Positions 1 to 11,500 of a stretch of 64,000 nt of DNA are shown here, piece after piece; the first letter of the stretch is position 1, and each line of letters opens with the position of its first letter. A program made the translations under genes and the position numbers. The stretch comes from Capitella teleta (lineage: Eukaryota; Annelida; Polychaeta; Capitellidae): assembly GCA_000328365.1 (NCBI GenBank), contig KB293569.1:307797-371796 (forward strand), in the 5' to 3' direction. The notes under the pieces were generated by a model that did no database searches, was not told the origin of the DNA, and saw only the letters and a list, made by a program, of their open reading frames with translations.

Positions 1-1
1 A

Positions 2-3000
2 CTTATTAGATTTACTGGGGACGAAGAGAATAAAGATGAAGACAAAGAGAGAAAGTCAAATGAAATCTTAAAACAGCTTCATGAACAAGCATCAAAGAGG
101 AAACGAGCAGATGAAGATGTTGAGGAGGATGATGACGAGGGAACGAAAAAGAAGAAGAAAAAGAAGAGGAAGAAGATGGATGAAGAAGGAGAGGATGCGC
201 AGGAAGATGAATCTGTGAAGAAGAAATCAAAGAAGAAGAAAAAGAAGGAACACGAGAGTGAAGAGCTCAAAGAAGAGGAGGGAGAGGAGGAGGAGGAGGA
301 GGAGAAGAAGATTCAAGAGGAGGAGGAGGTGGAAGAGGAGACTCATGAAAACGGGGAATCAGTACAGTCACAGCAGAGTAAGAAAACAGTCGGTGGTTTC
401 ACAATCATTGGACATGTCAAAAAGAGGAAGCAAGAAAAGGTACTTCCATTACAAGAAGTTTTGATCATAATTCAGAGTTGCTTTTTTTTGTAGGTTTCTC
501 GAGTTCTACCTGATTGGTTAACTAAAACTACGTCAATTTCATCAGACATTAAATCCGAACGCTGTCCGTTGGCAGAAACGGCTGATCTTGATGAACGACT
601 CATCACTCTTCTGGAGAAGAATGGCGTCAAAGATTTCTTCCCTGGTGCGCGAAGTCTGACCCCACCGATTTGATTCTCATCTGCTTTTTTTCATCCACAG
701 TTCAAGCGAGATTAATTCCCGCTACCATGAATTCCTTTGATAAACAATTCCCTTACGCTCTGACTAAAGGTGGATTCCGACCAAGTGACTTGTGCTGCTC
801 AGCTGCGACCGGTTCTGGCAAAACACTTGCTTATGTCGTGCCCATTGTGCAGGTAGATCATTGGATCTTGGCTGTGATGTTTTTAGTTAACATCGTGTAA
901 CAGGCGCTGTCTCGGAGAGTGGTGCCTGCCATTCGTGCTCTTGTTGTTCTCCCTGTTCGCGATTTAGCTCAACAAGTGTACAAAGTGTTCTGTACATATT
1001 GTGCGGGTACCAATCTGAAAGTAAGTCTATTATTGGTTAATTTTAGTTTCTTTTGGTTTATGTATCGCTCACTGTTTCATTAGGTTGTTCTCACGGCTGG
1101 TTACAAATCATTTGAGAATGAACAGCAGCAAATGACATTTGGGTTTGTTCTGCTGCAGCTCTCCGATTTTTCTCTTCATAGCTATAATTTATATATATAT
1201 ATAATGTTTATTCCAACAAATCAGGTTTGTTAATAATTATTACATGAATGAACAGGAAGAAAAAAAAAAAAAAAGGCAAACAAACACACAAACCAAAAGA
1301 TATAATCGATAGCAGCAATTAGTAGCTCAAGTATGGAGGAATAGTAAAAAATATACAAAATATAAAAAATATAAACACATAAATAAATCAATTATGGTAA
1401 CGTACAACTAAAAAAATCTTTGAAATTGATATCAGAAAATATATCATTTGGAATTTTATGCACAGGCCAAATGGAACTAAATGTCCTGCTGATATTGTCA
1501 TCACAACCCCCGGAAGATTAGTAGATCACTTGATTGAAACTAAAGGATTCTGTCTGAATGAATTACGTTTTCTGGTGAGTTACGCTCCCTTTTATCTGAA
1601 TCCGTAATTTAATGTGCTGACACAGGTTATTGACGAAGCTGATCGCCTTATGAAGGAGTTTAAATTTGACTGGGTTCTCAAAGTGGAGAACGCTGTATAT
1701 CATCATACTTACGACACTTCCGTCACATCTGGTCATCGTTTCTCTCCAAATCTGTGCTCTGCAGCAGGGTACGATGATTATCCTCATGTTGGTGTTAAAT
1801 ATCTAAATCTTTACTTTTTTTTCCTCTTTCATTCAGATCGGGACAATTCAAGATTCCTGTGAGTTGTATATGCTATTTTATTTTATTTTTAGAATTTTGT
1901 TTTTGAAACAAAAAAACAATTTATATCGCTTTGTTATAGAAATTTTTGCTTGTGTTTGTGTTTCTGTCCGTCTTGAATTTGTAATCACAGTACCTAATTG
2001 AATGCATCTCTAAATTTTCCAACGGTTCCACCATAGCTCAATCATTATTCATACTAGGGTCTTATTCAAGCGACACTTTGCAATTTCTGCATCATTTCTC
2101 AACTGTTGGTATAGAATTTTTTTTTTCGTTTAAAACTTTTTTATCTAATTTTTTTCTCTCTTGACTATTTGCTTTCCTCTTGGGAATTCTCCCTAAAAAA
2201 ATTCTGCACCTCAAGCTTTGACTGACTTGTTTTATTTTTATTTTTTTAGTTACAAAAGTTGCTGTTCTCTGCTACTTTATCTCAGAATCCTGAGGTTCTT
2301 CAGCAGATGCGACTTTTTCAACCGCGTCTGTTCACAGCATCCGGTAAACCAGCAAAACTCCTAGAAAATGGACAGATAGCAGGTGACCTTAACAACCTTC
2401 ATATTTTGTGTCTTATGCAAATATCAAGATTGTTTTATCTGCATTTTATAATTTATTTATTTTTTAAAGAGGGAACTGATGAATCGTCACAAATGGAATC
2501 CATAAATAAATATGTAACACCTGCCAGCCTCAACGTAAGTGTTCATGATATGCACTCTTAATCATTTTTGATGCTTGGTTTACTTAGGAAATGTTCATCA
2601 AATGTGAAGAGAACACGAAACCGTTGGTTCTCTTCCACCTCATCCACACACGCAAATATCGTCAAGTTTTGTGCTTCACTAATTCAGTCAAATCCACTCA
2701 CAGGTATGTATTTGATAACAGCTTTGATTTTGCTCGATGGTTTTATTTTTCATCCGTGCTATATAACAGGCTTTGTACCTTGCTTCGTCTGATGGGTAAA
2801 GTCAGCGTGGAAGAACTAAGTTCTCACATCTCAATCAACAAACGACAGAAAACTCTCAAGAAATTTGCAGCTGGGAAAATTGAGATGTGAGATTGAATGT
2901 TCAAATGATGATTATCTGCATTGTAATATTATCTGCAGAGTGGTGTGTTCTGACCAAATGGCCCGAGGAATGGATATTGAAAACGCCAAGTGTGTTATCT

Positions 3001-3313
3001 CATACGACGTTCCGAATTTTATCCAGAATTACGTTCATCGAGTGGGACGCACAGCTAGAGGTGGGCATGCAGGATCGGCTATCACCCTTCTAGATCACTC
3101 ACAGGTAACGATGGCTTCTTCATTTAATATGAATTCTGATTTCTGTAAATTATTTTCCAGGTTAAATTCTTCAAGGAAATGTTACACAAAGCAGGAAAAA
3201 GTGATTTCAAGACGGAAACTGTGAAGCCGTCAGAGTTGAAGGTTTACATTGATGCATACGAAGATGCACTGAAAGAAATGCCCAAGATTTTGGAAATGGA
3301 AAAGAAGGCATAG
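2..3313 (+). CDS. DDX51: DEAD-box RNA helicase DDX51 (Dbp6 family), 5' end outside window
   Basis: This is a nucleolar ATP-dependent RNA helicase; the family works in 60S ribosome biogenesis. Fourteen exons are visible: 2-439, 494-644, 701-852, 904-1020, 1084-1142, 1466-1574, 1626-1768, 1837-1858, 2250-2382, 2470-2534, 2588-2703, 2770-2886, 2939-3104 and 3161-3313. They join in phase to 646 codons and end at TAG. The first exon encodes a very Lys/Glu-rich disordered region. The core follows in order: ATGSGKT (Walker A), PVRDLAQQ (Ia), TTPGRLVDH (Ib), VIDEADRLM (DEAD), [10 protein letters not shown] (SAT), ARGMD and [10 protein letters not shown] (VI). The segment GFRPSDLC just before Walker A, and the lack of a typical Q-motif, match human DDX51 from memory. 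Exon 8 is a 22-nt microexon. A poly(A) signal lies at 3326-3331. The start codon is upstream of the window. The exon 5 donor (GTTTGT) is the least certain junction. Confidence 0.93.
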
Positions 3314-3469
3314 ATTTTTATGAAAAATAAAAAAATTCTTTTGTTTTTGCAGAAGTGCTTCTTTTTTGATAATATTACACTAATTTTATGATTCAGAAAT
3401 GGTCAGATTAATTATGGGTTTGATTGACTTTCTAATAAAAAAAAAACCTGAAAATATTTTGCACCAGTA

Positions 3470-3545
3470 AAAAGGGTGCTGAAGGCATCCAAAGCTAGAG
3501 GGGTCTGGGGGCATACTCCCCCAGAAAAAATTTCAAATCAGCGAT
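3470..3545. repeat. Interspersed repeat fragment with a C/G-rich hairpin
   Basis: The stretch contains CTGGGGG and CCCCCAG arms around a 6-nt loop, at about 3504-3523, followed by an AAAAAATTT run. Similar 'ctgggggcat-ctcccccag' modules are common in interspersed repeats of marine invertebrates (recollection, not checked). It lies between the 3' ends of DDX51 and TAF8. Only a fragment is visible and no terminal repeats were found. The rest of 3332-3973 shows no other feature. Confidence 0.35.
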
Positions 3546-3973
3546 GCCAAATTAGGCAGAGTATTTCTGAAAACCCAGAATGAAAAGTTAGTAAAAGGGC
3601 AGAAAAATAAAAAAATCTGACTATTGAATAGGAGAAAATGAAGTCAGGAACAAAATAATGTACAAGTATGTAAGTAGCCAATGGCCATAGGACAAAATAA
3701 TAGACAAAAGATCATTTCTGCCAGCTTCTGCTGTGTGATTTTCCCCGAGCGTCGGTCGCACACATGACAACACCACCCCCACCCCCCTATAATAGCATCA
3801 TGAGATCTCACCGATTTGCATTGATCTCAAGCACGATCCGATCAAACCCCAAAAAACCGGAGCAATCACATCCATGGTTAATGTTACTGAGACCGAGAGA
3901 TAAGCAGGCAAGCAGGTAAGAGAATGAATAAAAGAGAACCAGATCAGGAATAAATTTGTTTAACTTTAATGAC

Positions 3974-5150
3974 TCACCATTTAGCCTTACGATTAACACC
4001 TTTTAACTTGGGCATAGTAATTGCCCTTAAATAAGGATTATCAATTGGATTCTCTGATTCAGTCTCATTGGCTTCCGTTTTAGAATCATTCAAAGATTTG
4101 TTTTCTGCTTTTGTGGGTGTATCAGGGGGAGGGGAGGGAGGGGGCGCTTGTGTGGCGGCTGTGCGTTCTCCGGGTCCCGGGATGCGAGCTTCCTCATCTT
4201 GTGCTGTTCCCTCTTCGTCTTTTGGAAGCAGGGATTCCAAATATGGCAGAGGTTTCGGCCGGTTGGCTATCACTGGAATGAAAAACACAACAGGATTATG
4301 GAAATAAGATTAAGAGAGTGCACCCACGGGGGAACGCGTACGGGTCATCTTGGAAGAGACTCTCTGTCTCTCCTGTCTTAGCTATGAATCTCGTTAACGC
4401 TCGTTCGACATCTCTTTTCTGTGAGGCGGCTTTCTCACGCACTAGTTTGTATTCAGTCATTGGAGCTTTGTGTGTCTGTAACGGGGAGGTTTGACGACAA
4501 ATGAGAGAACCAGGAGTTACGTACAGAGGTTGTGATGTAGGTGTGAGGATCGGGAAACGAAGGGAGGTAATCGGGAATGTGAGTGGGATGACCTTTCTTC
4601 TCACCAACTTGTAATATTCGAGGCGGAGGTTGCTGTGGGGCATGGCCAGCTGAGGGAAGAAATATTACACAATGCTCACGATGTTCAAAGTTACATAATA
4701 AGAGATATGCAAAACTTACGAGGAATGAACACATTATGCTTTGTTGATTTAGCGTATGAAACCAACTCATCAATCCTCTGACCTGTAATGAAAACAAAAC
4801 ACCCAGAATTTAGAGAATAAGAATGTAAAATTCGCTCTCATGAAACATACCCATTTCAATCAATGCTAGAGCAACATCGCCCGGCATTACTTCTGTTCGA
4901 CATGATAACTCACTTAACGCCCGAGAACTACGGCCAAGCTCTGTTAAAACTGAAAAAGATCGAAAGATTAAGGTACTGATGAGAACAATTTCAAGGGATA
5001 CCAACAGCTGATAACCATTTCGATGAGAGTTTCAAGAGCCGCATCCTCAGCCAATGCGAAGCCAGCCTCCGTACACATCAGACTCACTGCAACTTTCATG
5101 GCTCTTCTACACACCGCCTCAGTCGTAAGATGCTCACTCGCAGACGCCAT
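3974..5150 (-). CDS. TAF8: TFIID subunit 8 (TAF8)
   Basis: TAF8 is a histone-fold subunit of the general transcription factor TFIID; it pairs with TAF10 in the nucleus. Minus-strand exons are 5006-5150, 4851-4949, 4720-4782, 4525-4649, 4328-4475 and 3974-4272. They splice in phase to 292 codons, close to human TAF8 (about 310). The histone fold is residues 10 to about 80, with LCTEAGFALAED and an ETLIEM helix. The TAF8 C-terminal domain (about 120-190) carries HIPDYLPSFPDPHTYI, REKAASQKRDVERALTRF and AKTGETESLF. The tail is Pro/Glu-rich, then has the conserved NPYLR motif and a basic end. The start at 5150 (MASASE) is preferred over an in-frame ATG 30 nt upstream because the latter lacks similarity. 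DDX51 and TAF8 converge, with 660 bp between stop codons. Confidence 0.93.
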
Positions 5151-6185
5151 ACCAATAACTATTATATTAAACAGCTTCAATTACAGATATATTACATCCA
5201 CTTTGCATGAAGGTGCGAAAATGAAATTTCGTCCAGCAAAGAATACAACCGGAAGTTTACTACATTGATCCAACTGAGAATTAGTTTTGAGTGAATCAAG
5301 AATTAAGTAGCGCTGGGACGCAAGAAGCCACGCAAAATTCGATTTCGATGATAACTTTGTAGGTTGAATCATAGTTCATACAGACATTGGATTACTACTA
5401 GTATTATTTAGTATAAGGAAGATTACTTAAATTTTAGAAAGAATGGGGTTGCTGCGACCATTTGATCTGATATATGACTCAGCTGTGTTCCAATATTTCC
5501 CTTTTCTATTATTTCATGGAAATATACTCCGAGGAGATAAATATACTCATGCATATACATGTATTCATCTTATTTATCTCATTATACTCATACTCATCAT
5601 ATTATATTATTTGCGTTCAGAAAAATGTCACATATTGTTTCTCTTATGTAAAGAAAATGTGTCATGATTCACAGGAAACTCTTTTGGAAAAGCAAAAGCC
5701 TGCTGTCCCAGCCCAAGGAATTCGAAGAGTTTCATCTTCGTTTATAGATTCATGTAATAATTAGAGAGGCTGTTATGATTCCGGCTTCCGCAAGTTAATG
5801 TTAGCTACTGTATTACCGTAACTATGTAGTGCCATTTATTATGGGCGTGCATTAAGCAAATTAATTGGTTTATTTATTTATTTATTTATTTATTTTTTTT
5901 TTTTTGATTGCATACTGTATAGTTTATAATGCGTATGGTTTATTGTAATAGTGAACTGGGCTAAATAAATTTGATCTGACTTCGCTAAAGAGATCAGAAT
6001 TAAGACTTGTTTCTGGTATTATTGGATAATTTTTGCATTGCATGGGCAGTTTTGATGTTATTTGATCAGGTGATCACTAGTGCAAAGCTGATAGGATGAG
6101 AAGCAGCATCAAGTGTTATATTTTTTTTACAGGTTCTCTTCTTATTTTCATTCAGGCTTAAAATAGCCTCTTACGATCAGCTCCT
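5151..6185. other. Intergenic, AT-rich, no gene seen
   Basis: Downstream of the TAF8 start the sequence is AT-rich and holds no open frame that resembles a protein. A (TTTA)n tract followed by oligo-T lies at about 5868-5906. The TAF8 promoter should lie just above 5150, but I see no clear TATA box or TCATAACG motif there. Confidence 0.5.
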
Positions 6186-6189
6186 TCTA

Positions 6190-6720
6190 TTTAATCATAT
6201 TTTGGTGCTTTTTATGGTGGCCAGAATGGATTGTGTTCAGAGTGATTCTTGAGATGATGGTCCAGCCTTCATTCGAAAGTTGCTATATAGATGGGGATGT
6301 GACGATTTCCGATGGCAGTTGGTTCCAGAGTTGGACTATCCTGATTTTGAAGCTATTTCTTCTTGTTCTGTTCTTGTTGGCTGGTGGAAGTTTTAGTGAG
6401 TATCCTCTTGAAGTTCTGCTATTGATTGGAAGAAATTTCGAGTTATTTGGGTGTCGTAATATTTTGTGGCTATTTTGTAGGTTTCTATTAGGTATCCTCG
6501 GGTTCTTCTGTACTGTGAAGTTTAAGTAGTCTTATAGTCTTTTGTTGCAATTTAGATCTTTCATTCCTGGTAACATTCTGGTAGCACGACCGTAGACATT
6601 TTCTAGTATATGGGGATGTATTTTTTAAAGTGTTGTTTCCAAACTTGATTAGCATATTCAAGGTGTGGGTTGAAGAAGAATTTATATCGGAGGAGAAATG
6701 TGTGGTTATCAAGGAAAGTA
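6190..6720 (-). mobile_element. LINE 3' fragment (end of reverse transcriptase ORF)
   Basis: On the minus strand, near 6655-6570, a frame reads NPHLEYANQVW...RATRMLPGM. This is the well-known region after the RT fingers/palm in CR1/RTE-type LINEs. Further on, near 6390-6300, comes a WNQLPSEIVTSPS block that typically ends such ORFs. The frame is broken in several places, so this is an old 5'-truncated copy. The hydrophobic plus-strand ORF over 6233-6529 is only its antisense. Confidence 0.7.
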
Positions 6721-7156
6721 TATGCTCTTCTGATGAGGGCCATGATGGAATTAGATTTTTTTATTTTTGCTTGGATGTGGTGGTCAAAAGGCCATGATGG
6801 AATTTCTTAGCTGCATTACTTGCATGGTTTCTTGTTCAGCAGTAATCTTGGTGGATGGCTGGCTGGTTTCCCGTCTCAAGGTATGCTTCCATAAGCTCTT
6901 TTTCCCCCTCGAATTCTGGTTAAAGTTTTATTGTCAACAGGTATATTTCTGAATATTTTCCCCTTTCTTTCCACTTTTAATTGCAGCTCTCACATTGGGG
7001 CAGCATGTTTCACAGCACCAAAACCCCCTGCTCTTTAAGTTTGAAATGTAGTCATAGATATTATCTGGCATGCCTAAGCAGGTTGCGCAGAAATATGCTA
7101 AGTACATGTATATGATTCGCACTCTAATATCTTGTCTGTGTCATCGTCATTTTAGG

Positions 7157-7490
7157 GGCACCGGATACCTCAATGGGTTAAACCTCTGACTACAATCCAA
7201 TGCCGACCGTGGGGGTCGAGGTCCCGGGTTCGAGACCCGATCAGGCCACTGGCGTTATGATTGTGAATTATAATTGTAATCCGTTATAATTGTAATTCGT
7301 CGGTGACTCTGCAATGCTGCCCAACTGCGTAACAAGGCCGGCGCTGTGTACTACTGTCTATGCTGGTATGCAGGATAAAGAACCCTTGGGATTTATCGAT
7401 AAGAGTAGGGGGAAACCCCGGTCCCGGGCCTTCTGTTCTGGCCCCCGTATCATCCGATCGGATTGGGTGGAGCCGTAAAACCCCATCACT
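7157..7490 (+). repeat. tRNA-derived SINE, family A, copy 1
   Basis: The head resembles a tRNA: an A-box-like segment (ACCTCAATGGGTTA, about 7170) and a B box (GGTTCGAGACC, 7228-7238) at tRNA-like spacing. An unrelated body follows, including TATGCAGGATAAAGAACC and GGGATTTAT. The body recurs at 63.6-63.7 kb, so it is a dispersed family. It contains one copy of the TCATAACG motif (7253-7260, reverse orientation). It does not fold as a functional tRNA. Confidence 0.75.
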
Positions 7491-7493
7491 TTC

Positions 7494-7709
7494 TCACTCT
7501 GTCTCGTCATCATCATTTTCAAAGGAAATGCCACACGCCCGGCATTTACATGCTTCAGCATCCTCCTCGAGTCCCTGTATGCTTGATGCACTGCTCCTCT
7601 CAGTCCTCTGACTCTTTTTCGGTTTCCCAGGTCCAGATTTACCGCTAGCCCTTGCCACGGGACCACTCTCATTATCCTGTTTCTCATGATCATCCACATT
7701 TTTTGACAA
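7494..7709 (-). mobile_element. Possible LINE ORF1-like fragment with a CxxC motif
   Basis: A 71-codon open frame on the minus strand is basic/serine-rich and ends in CKCRACGISF followed by an acidic run. This resembles the start of the PHD/zinc-ribbon segment found in ORF1 of some CR1/L2-type LINEs. It abuts SINE-A and no partner ORF2 is adjacent. The assignment rests on composition and one CxxC pair, so it is weak; it could be chance. Confidence 0.25.
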
Positions 7710-7877
7710 CTTCTCTGTCTATTTTCTTCATCAGCGATGACATTTTTTTCTCTCTATTGATAAATTAATTTAATTTAATCATTAGAAGTATAATTGACTA
7801 ATTAACTAGATGACTTGACTGTACCACTCTGGTTTTATCGAAGTACAGAACACTTTCTAGGTGTGTGTACTCAACCT

Positions 7878-8193
7878 GGGACTTTTTTTTCATTCAACTT
7901 CAACTTAGACTGTGACTTCGATCAGCACCGGAGAATGCTTTGGACCAGAGATGCTTTGCACGAAAAACGCTCCACGAGACTTTGGAGGATGTCTCGCCCA
8001 CTTGTCATGCGACAAGAAATTTCTACATATATTTCTTGCATGCTTAACAAGTTTACAGCCAAAACTCACAAGAGTTTCGTTGAACTGTTCCAGGTTCCAG
8101 ATTCTCAGTTCTCAAATTCTTATCCACTAACCAGAACGAGGTTTGGACCGTGACATCATGGTCCGAGTTGAAGTTGGATGAAAAACAAGTCCC
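7878..8193. mobile_element. MITE with long terminal inverted repeats
   Basis: The left end begins GGGACTTTTTTTTCATTCAA and the reverse complement of the right end begins GGGACTTGTTTTTCATCCAA. The match continues through CTTCAACT, giving roughly 30-40 bp inverted termini around a 316-bp element. The interior carries no transposase-like frame. No clear target-site duplication is visible. The family is undetermined. Confidence 0.7.
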
Positions 8194-8671
8194 ATGCAGC
8201 ACCATCGCTGCACAACCGAAACAGCGTTTCTAAACAACACTGCTTAAATTCGATTTAAATGTCAATGACACGTCAAATCAAAAGATTGAGATATTCTGAT
8301 ACTGCTCAATGCTCAGTGCTCACACATGCTGATTTGCAATTAATGCTCGATCTTTGTCCGAGGTTTGAAAGCAGATCGCGCGCACAATTCCTCGCGGGCC
8401 ACGCGCGTCGGTCCCCGTAACCAGCCAGCCCTTCAGAAAGTTCCGGTTCAGGTAGTGTGGAATAAAGTGCCTTTGTTTCGGCACTGTTACAATTCGACGT
8501 TCGAACGTTCGAGTTTCTCTTTTTAATGTGTGTTTTATATCTAAAACTAAAAGAAAAATCCTCATAAATAATACACCCAAAAATAAAATGTGAAGAAAAA
8601 ATATAAAGAACATAAAAAACTGACCACTTAAAAAAAAAAAAAAAAGCCATGAGACAGCTGCTCTAAAGATG

Positions 8672-8708
8672 CGTTATGATTTCATTGCACGTCAGTCAAA
8701 CGTTATGA
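8672..8708. promoter_or_regulatory. Pair of TCATAACG motifs
   Basis: Two copies in the same orientation (CGTTATGA on the plus strand) start at 8672 and 8701, spaced 29 bp. A third lies at 9317-9324 in the opposite orientation. They belong to the window-wide motif set described in the findings. No gene start is evident within 1 kb, so a distal element or an unrecognised promoter is possible. Confidence 0.35.
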
Positions 8709-9149
8709 TATTTATCTCCAATTATTAGTAATATGCACATGCAAATTGCAATAGTAGGCTAGTATAGCACGTGCTTATGGTGCTCTACAGTAATGAGTCT
8801 CATTATATATGCATGGTCCACTTTAATCCCGGTGGTATCCGAGCTCAAATGCTTGACACGGTTTAATTTCCAGGGGCGAAAACCTTAAAATGGCCAGTGC
8901 TCCAGATCCAGAAGATTGAGCGTTAATATTCTGGCGTCAAAAGAAGCAAAAATCAATATTACGATTAAGTCCACCCTTAAATGTGAAAAAAAAAAAAAAA
9001 AAAAAAAAAAAAGTGAAAAATGAATTTTAGGGCTGCAGTTCGAGCACAGGACATATATATATTGTCATTTTTGAGCCATTTGCTCCTTCAAAGTGCTTAT
9101 TTAAAGAGATAGAAAAATGTCAAGATTCTCCTACCCCATTCTCTCAGGG

Positions 9150-9169
9150 GTGTTATGACGTCATAACAC
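9150..9169. promoter_or_regulatory. 20-bp perfect palindrome with a CRE (TGACGTCA) core
   Basis: GTGTTATGACGTCATAACAC is a perfect inverted repeat. Its centre is the full bZIP (CREB/ATF) site TGACGTCA, and each arm is a TCATAAC half-motif. The same half-motif forms the dispersed TCATAACG element. A degenerate version (TGTTATGACC) occurs at 9659-9668. Confidence 0.4.
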
Positions 9170-10542
9170 TCCACTTTAAACCCTAGGGTACTAACGTTTT
9201 TTTGTAGATTTTTGTTTGTTTTTGCTGTCAACGAACTCACAATTCCATTTAATGTTGAACAAATCAAAGTTTGCTCAATTACGACTACTTGTAGCACACA
9301 CTTGATCGAATAGAAATCATAACGCAAAAACTTAATTATCTAAACGCTATGCTGGGTCAGCTGAGAAAGGGGTGACCTTTCGTGACCACACATTGACACA
9401 AACATCGACCACTCATCGACACAAAAATTGGCAAAAATACTTCATTATATAGGGTTTTTTTATCTGTTTTTTTTATTGTTAAATTGAGTGAAAATCAGTC
9501 GATTCAAACGTCTTGTGACAAGTTATTAACCCTATAACTTAAGATATGAATGAATTGATCGTTATTTTTCGACTCGAGGCGACGAAGTCGAAACGTTTGT
9601 GTTGATCCGTTACTATAGCAAACTTTCTTGGTGGGTCGCCTCGTGGAATTCCCAGGGTGTTATGACCTCATTTTCAACTCCACTAGCGGTAAATATGTGA
9701 ACCAAATCGATTTGGCGGGAGAATTAGGACCATGCACTGAATATGCACTGTTCATGTCTCTTTTATACCATATAAATTATATCAGGTAATTATTATTTTG
9801 TGCTGGAGTGATTATTTAGGGTGTATATTTCGTGAATTTGGCGTTATCTCGGGCATTTTGGTTGATCTTTAACTAAGCTTGTTAATTTTAACTCCAGTGA
9901 TGCAATGTCTACTGTTTTATATACAAGTACAGGTATTCAATGAAGCGAGGAAACGAAGAAATGCTGACTTTCTTGCGCGGTACTTCATTTCTTTCTTTCC
10001 ATGGGGACCAATTTCTCGAAATAGAATGCACTATAGCTATACTACCATATTTTGGTATGTATGAAATCGTAGGCTTAGTAATATTATACAATGTATGTAT
10101 AACTATGCAAGTACTTCATATGCTAGTATAGGCCTATGTTTCCGCTTGACAGATTACAGGATTGTTTTAACTTCGAGTGAAAACGGAAAAAAATCACAAA
10201 AAAGCATCCGCGAAGAGCTTCAATGTGGCATTGAATTACAAGTGACTATTAACCATAAAACGAACAGAGGAAAAATACGTCAAGGAAGAAGAAACACATT
10301 ATTTTCAATATTCAGTTTACAAACATTTTCATTCAGTGTCTCATATTCTCAAGATTGAATTAAACACTGGCTTAACAAATTAATCCCAATATTACATTGC
10401 TTTTACAAAATTCAAAGTTGTTCACCGATTAATTATATCAACCAATATATCATAATATATTATGTGCGTCTTTTGGTTTTGTGGTGTTCGCGGATATGCA
10501 CTGCTTACTTAAGTGCTTGTACTTGTATTAAGTAATTATATA

Positions 10543-10760
10543 CCAGCAGTAGAACAGGAAATTTCCGCGGACTGTAAATTTCGCGATTTTATGGCTCAGG
10601 CCTTTATAGTTATACGCGGCACCAATTATTCGCGGTCAAGGGTAGGGTTATATTTTAAGAACACCCAGAAGGATTCCACGGGCATCTAATTTTCGCGGTC
10701 GATCGTGACCGCGAATATAGCGAAAATTTCATGCGGTGCGAACATTTCTTGTTCTACAGT
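10543..10760. mobile_element. TA-flanked MITE, family CTGTAGAACAGG, copy 1
   Basis: The termini are inverted (CAGTAGAACAGGAAAT against ...CTTGTTCTACAG) and the insertion is flanked by TA, as for Tc1/mariner-type target sites. The interior holds repeated CGCGG/CGCGAA words and the phrase GGCACCAATTATTCGCGGTC, shared with copies at 16896 and 50243. It has no coding capacity. Confidence 0.75.
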
Positions 10761-11049
10761 ATCCAGCCTTTGAAGTTAATAATGTAGACTCAACTGTCTA
10801 GTCTAGACCCTAGAGATCTCAGAGATCTCTTTTTGGGGTGAAATCGGTCCACCCGGATAACACGAAGTAGCAATATTCTTGATTGAATCTCTTGCACCCA
10901 ATGCGCATGCATAAAATATACGAACGGAATGAACATATATGCATTTGTTAATTTCTACATAGGGCCAACACTTACATTTAACCTATAAACCTATATACCG
11001 TATGCATAATAAAGTTTGGCATGTCTGCGCCAATATTGAATTATTGGTG

Positions 11050-11500
11050 CACTGATTAAATTACGCGTCTTTAAGGAACATCGCGGTGCCAAATAAGGCT
11101 GAGGCAGCCACTGAGTCTCAGACGCCCCCCCCCCCTCCAATTACTGTACGCAGCATCACCCCGGGGCGCATGCCAGACGCCCTGTTATACGCGCGCAGCT
11201 GTATAGAGCAGTCAGCAGCGAGGGAGCCGGCGTCAATCGATTTCTTCTTCCCGCCTCCGCCAGCGACGCCGTGTCATCCCTCGATTTGGCTGTTTCGTCA
11301 CTGGCTGCTGCTTCACTGAGGCCAAAGAAACCGCTCCATACACACGGATTACAGCACGAAACGGAACGCCGGCTGCAAGAACATATCAGTTCTGGGAAAT
11401 AAGCAGACGCCAGTGGAGATATTGTGCGGCTGAGAAACTTGCACTAACTGCAATCTCAAGTGTTCATCAAACGGAATGGAGAACGTCTGATTGTCAGGTA
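11050..11500 (+). promoter_or_regulatory. GC-rich stretch: probable promoter and noncoding first exon of the GIY-YIG-like gene
   Basis: This stretch is clearly richer in G+C and CpG than its surroundings, as promoters and first exons often are. A plausible splice donor (CAG/GTAGAG) lies near 11500, and the next gene on this strand has a good 3' splice site at 13376-13377 upstream of its ATG. I infer that the two are joined by a roughly 1.9-kb intron. The short open frame at 11086-11319 has no recognisable content. Between 11500 and 13377 I see nothing else. Confidence 0.4.

Larger units (their letters stand above)
8194..10542. other. Intergenic region with a regulatory-looking motif cluster, no gene seen
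   Basis: No convincing coding exon was found on either strand. Oligo-A tracts lie near 8632-8645 and 8987-9011. The stretch from 8672 to 9324 holds three TCATAACG motifs and a perfect CRE-centred palindrome, listed separately. The 9.4-10.5 kb part is AT-rich and shows nothing further. Confidence 0.5.

Noticed and set aside
12-493. Ser/Phe-rich minus-strand frames opposite the start of DDX51
   Set aside because: They are the antisense of a Lys/Glu-rich coding exon with GAA/AAG repeats.
6233-6529. Hydrophobic plus-strand frame of 98 codons that looks like a membrane protein
   Set aside because: The opposite strand holds a recognisable LINE reverse transcriptase tail, which explains the sequence.
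7157-7250. Possible tRNA gene upstream of 7250
   Set aside because: The cloverleaf does not close and the body recurs at 63.6 kb; it is a SINE head.
11086-11319. GC-rich 77-codon open frame with a Pro run
   Set aside because: No family likeness; more simply explained as 5' UTR or promoter sequence of the next gene.
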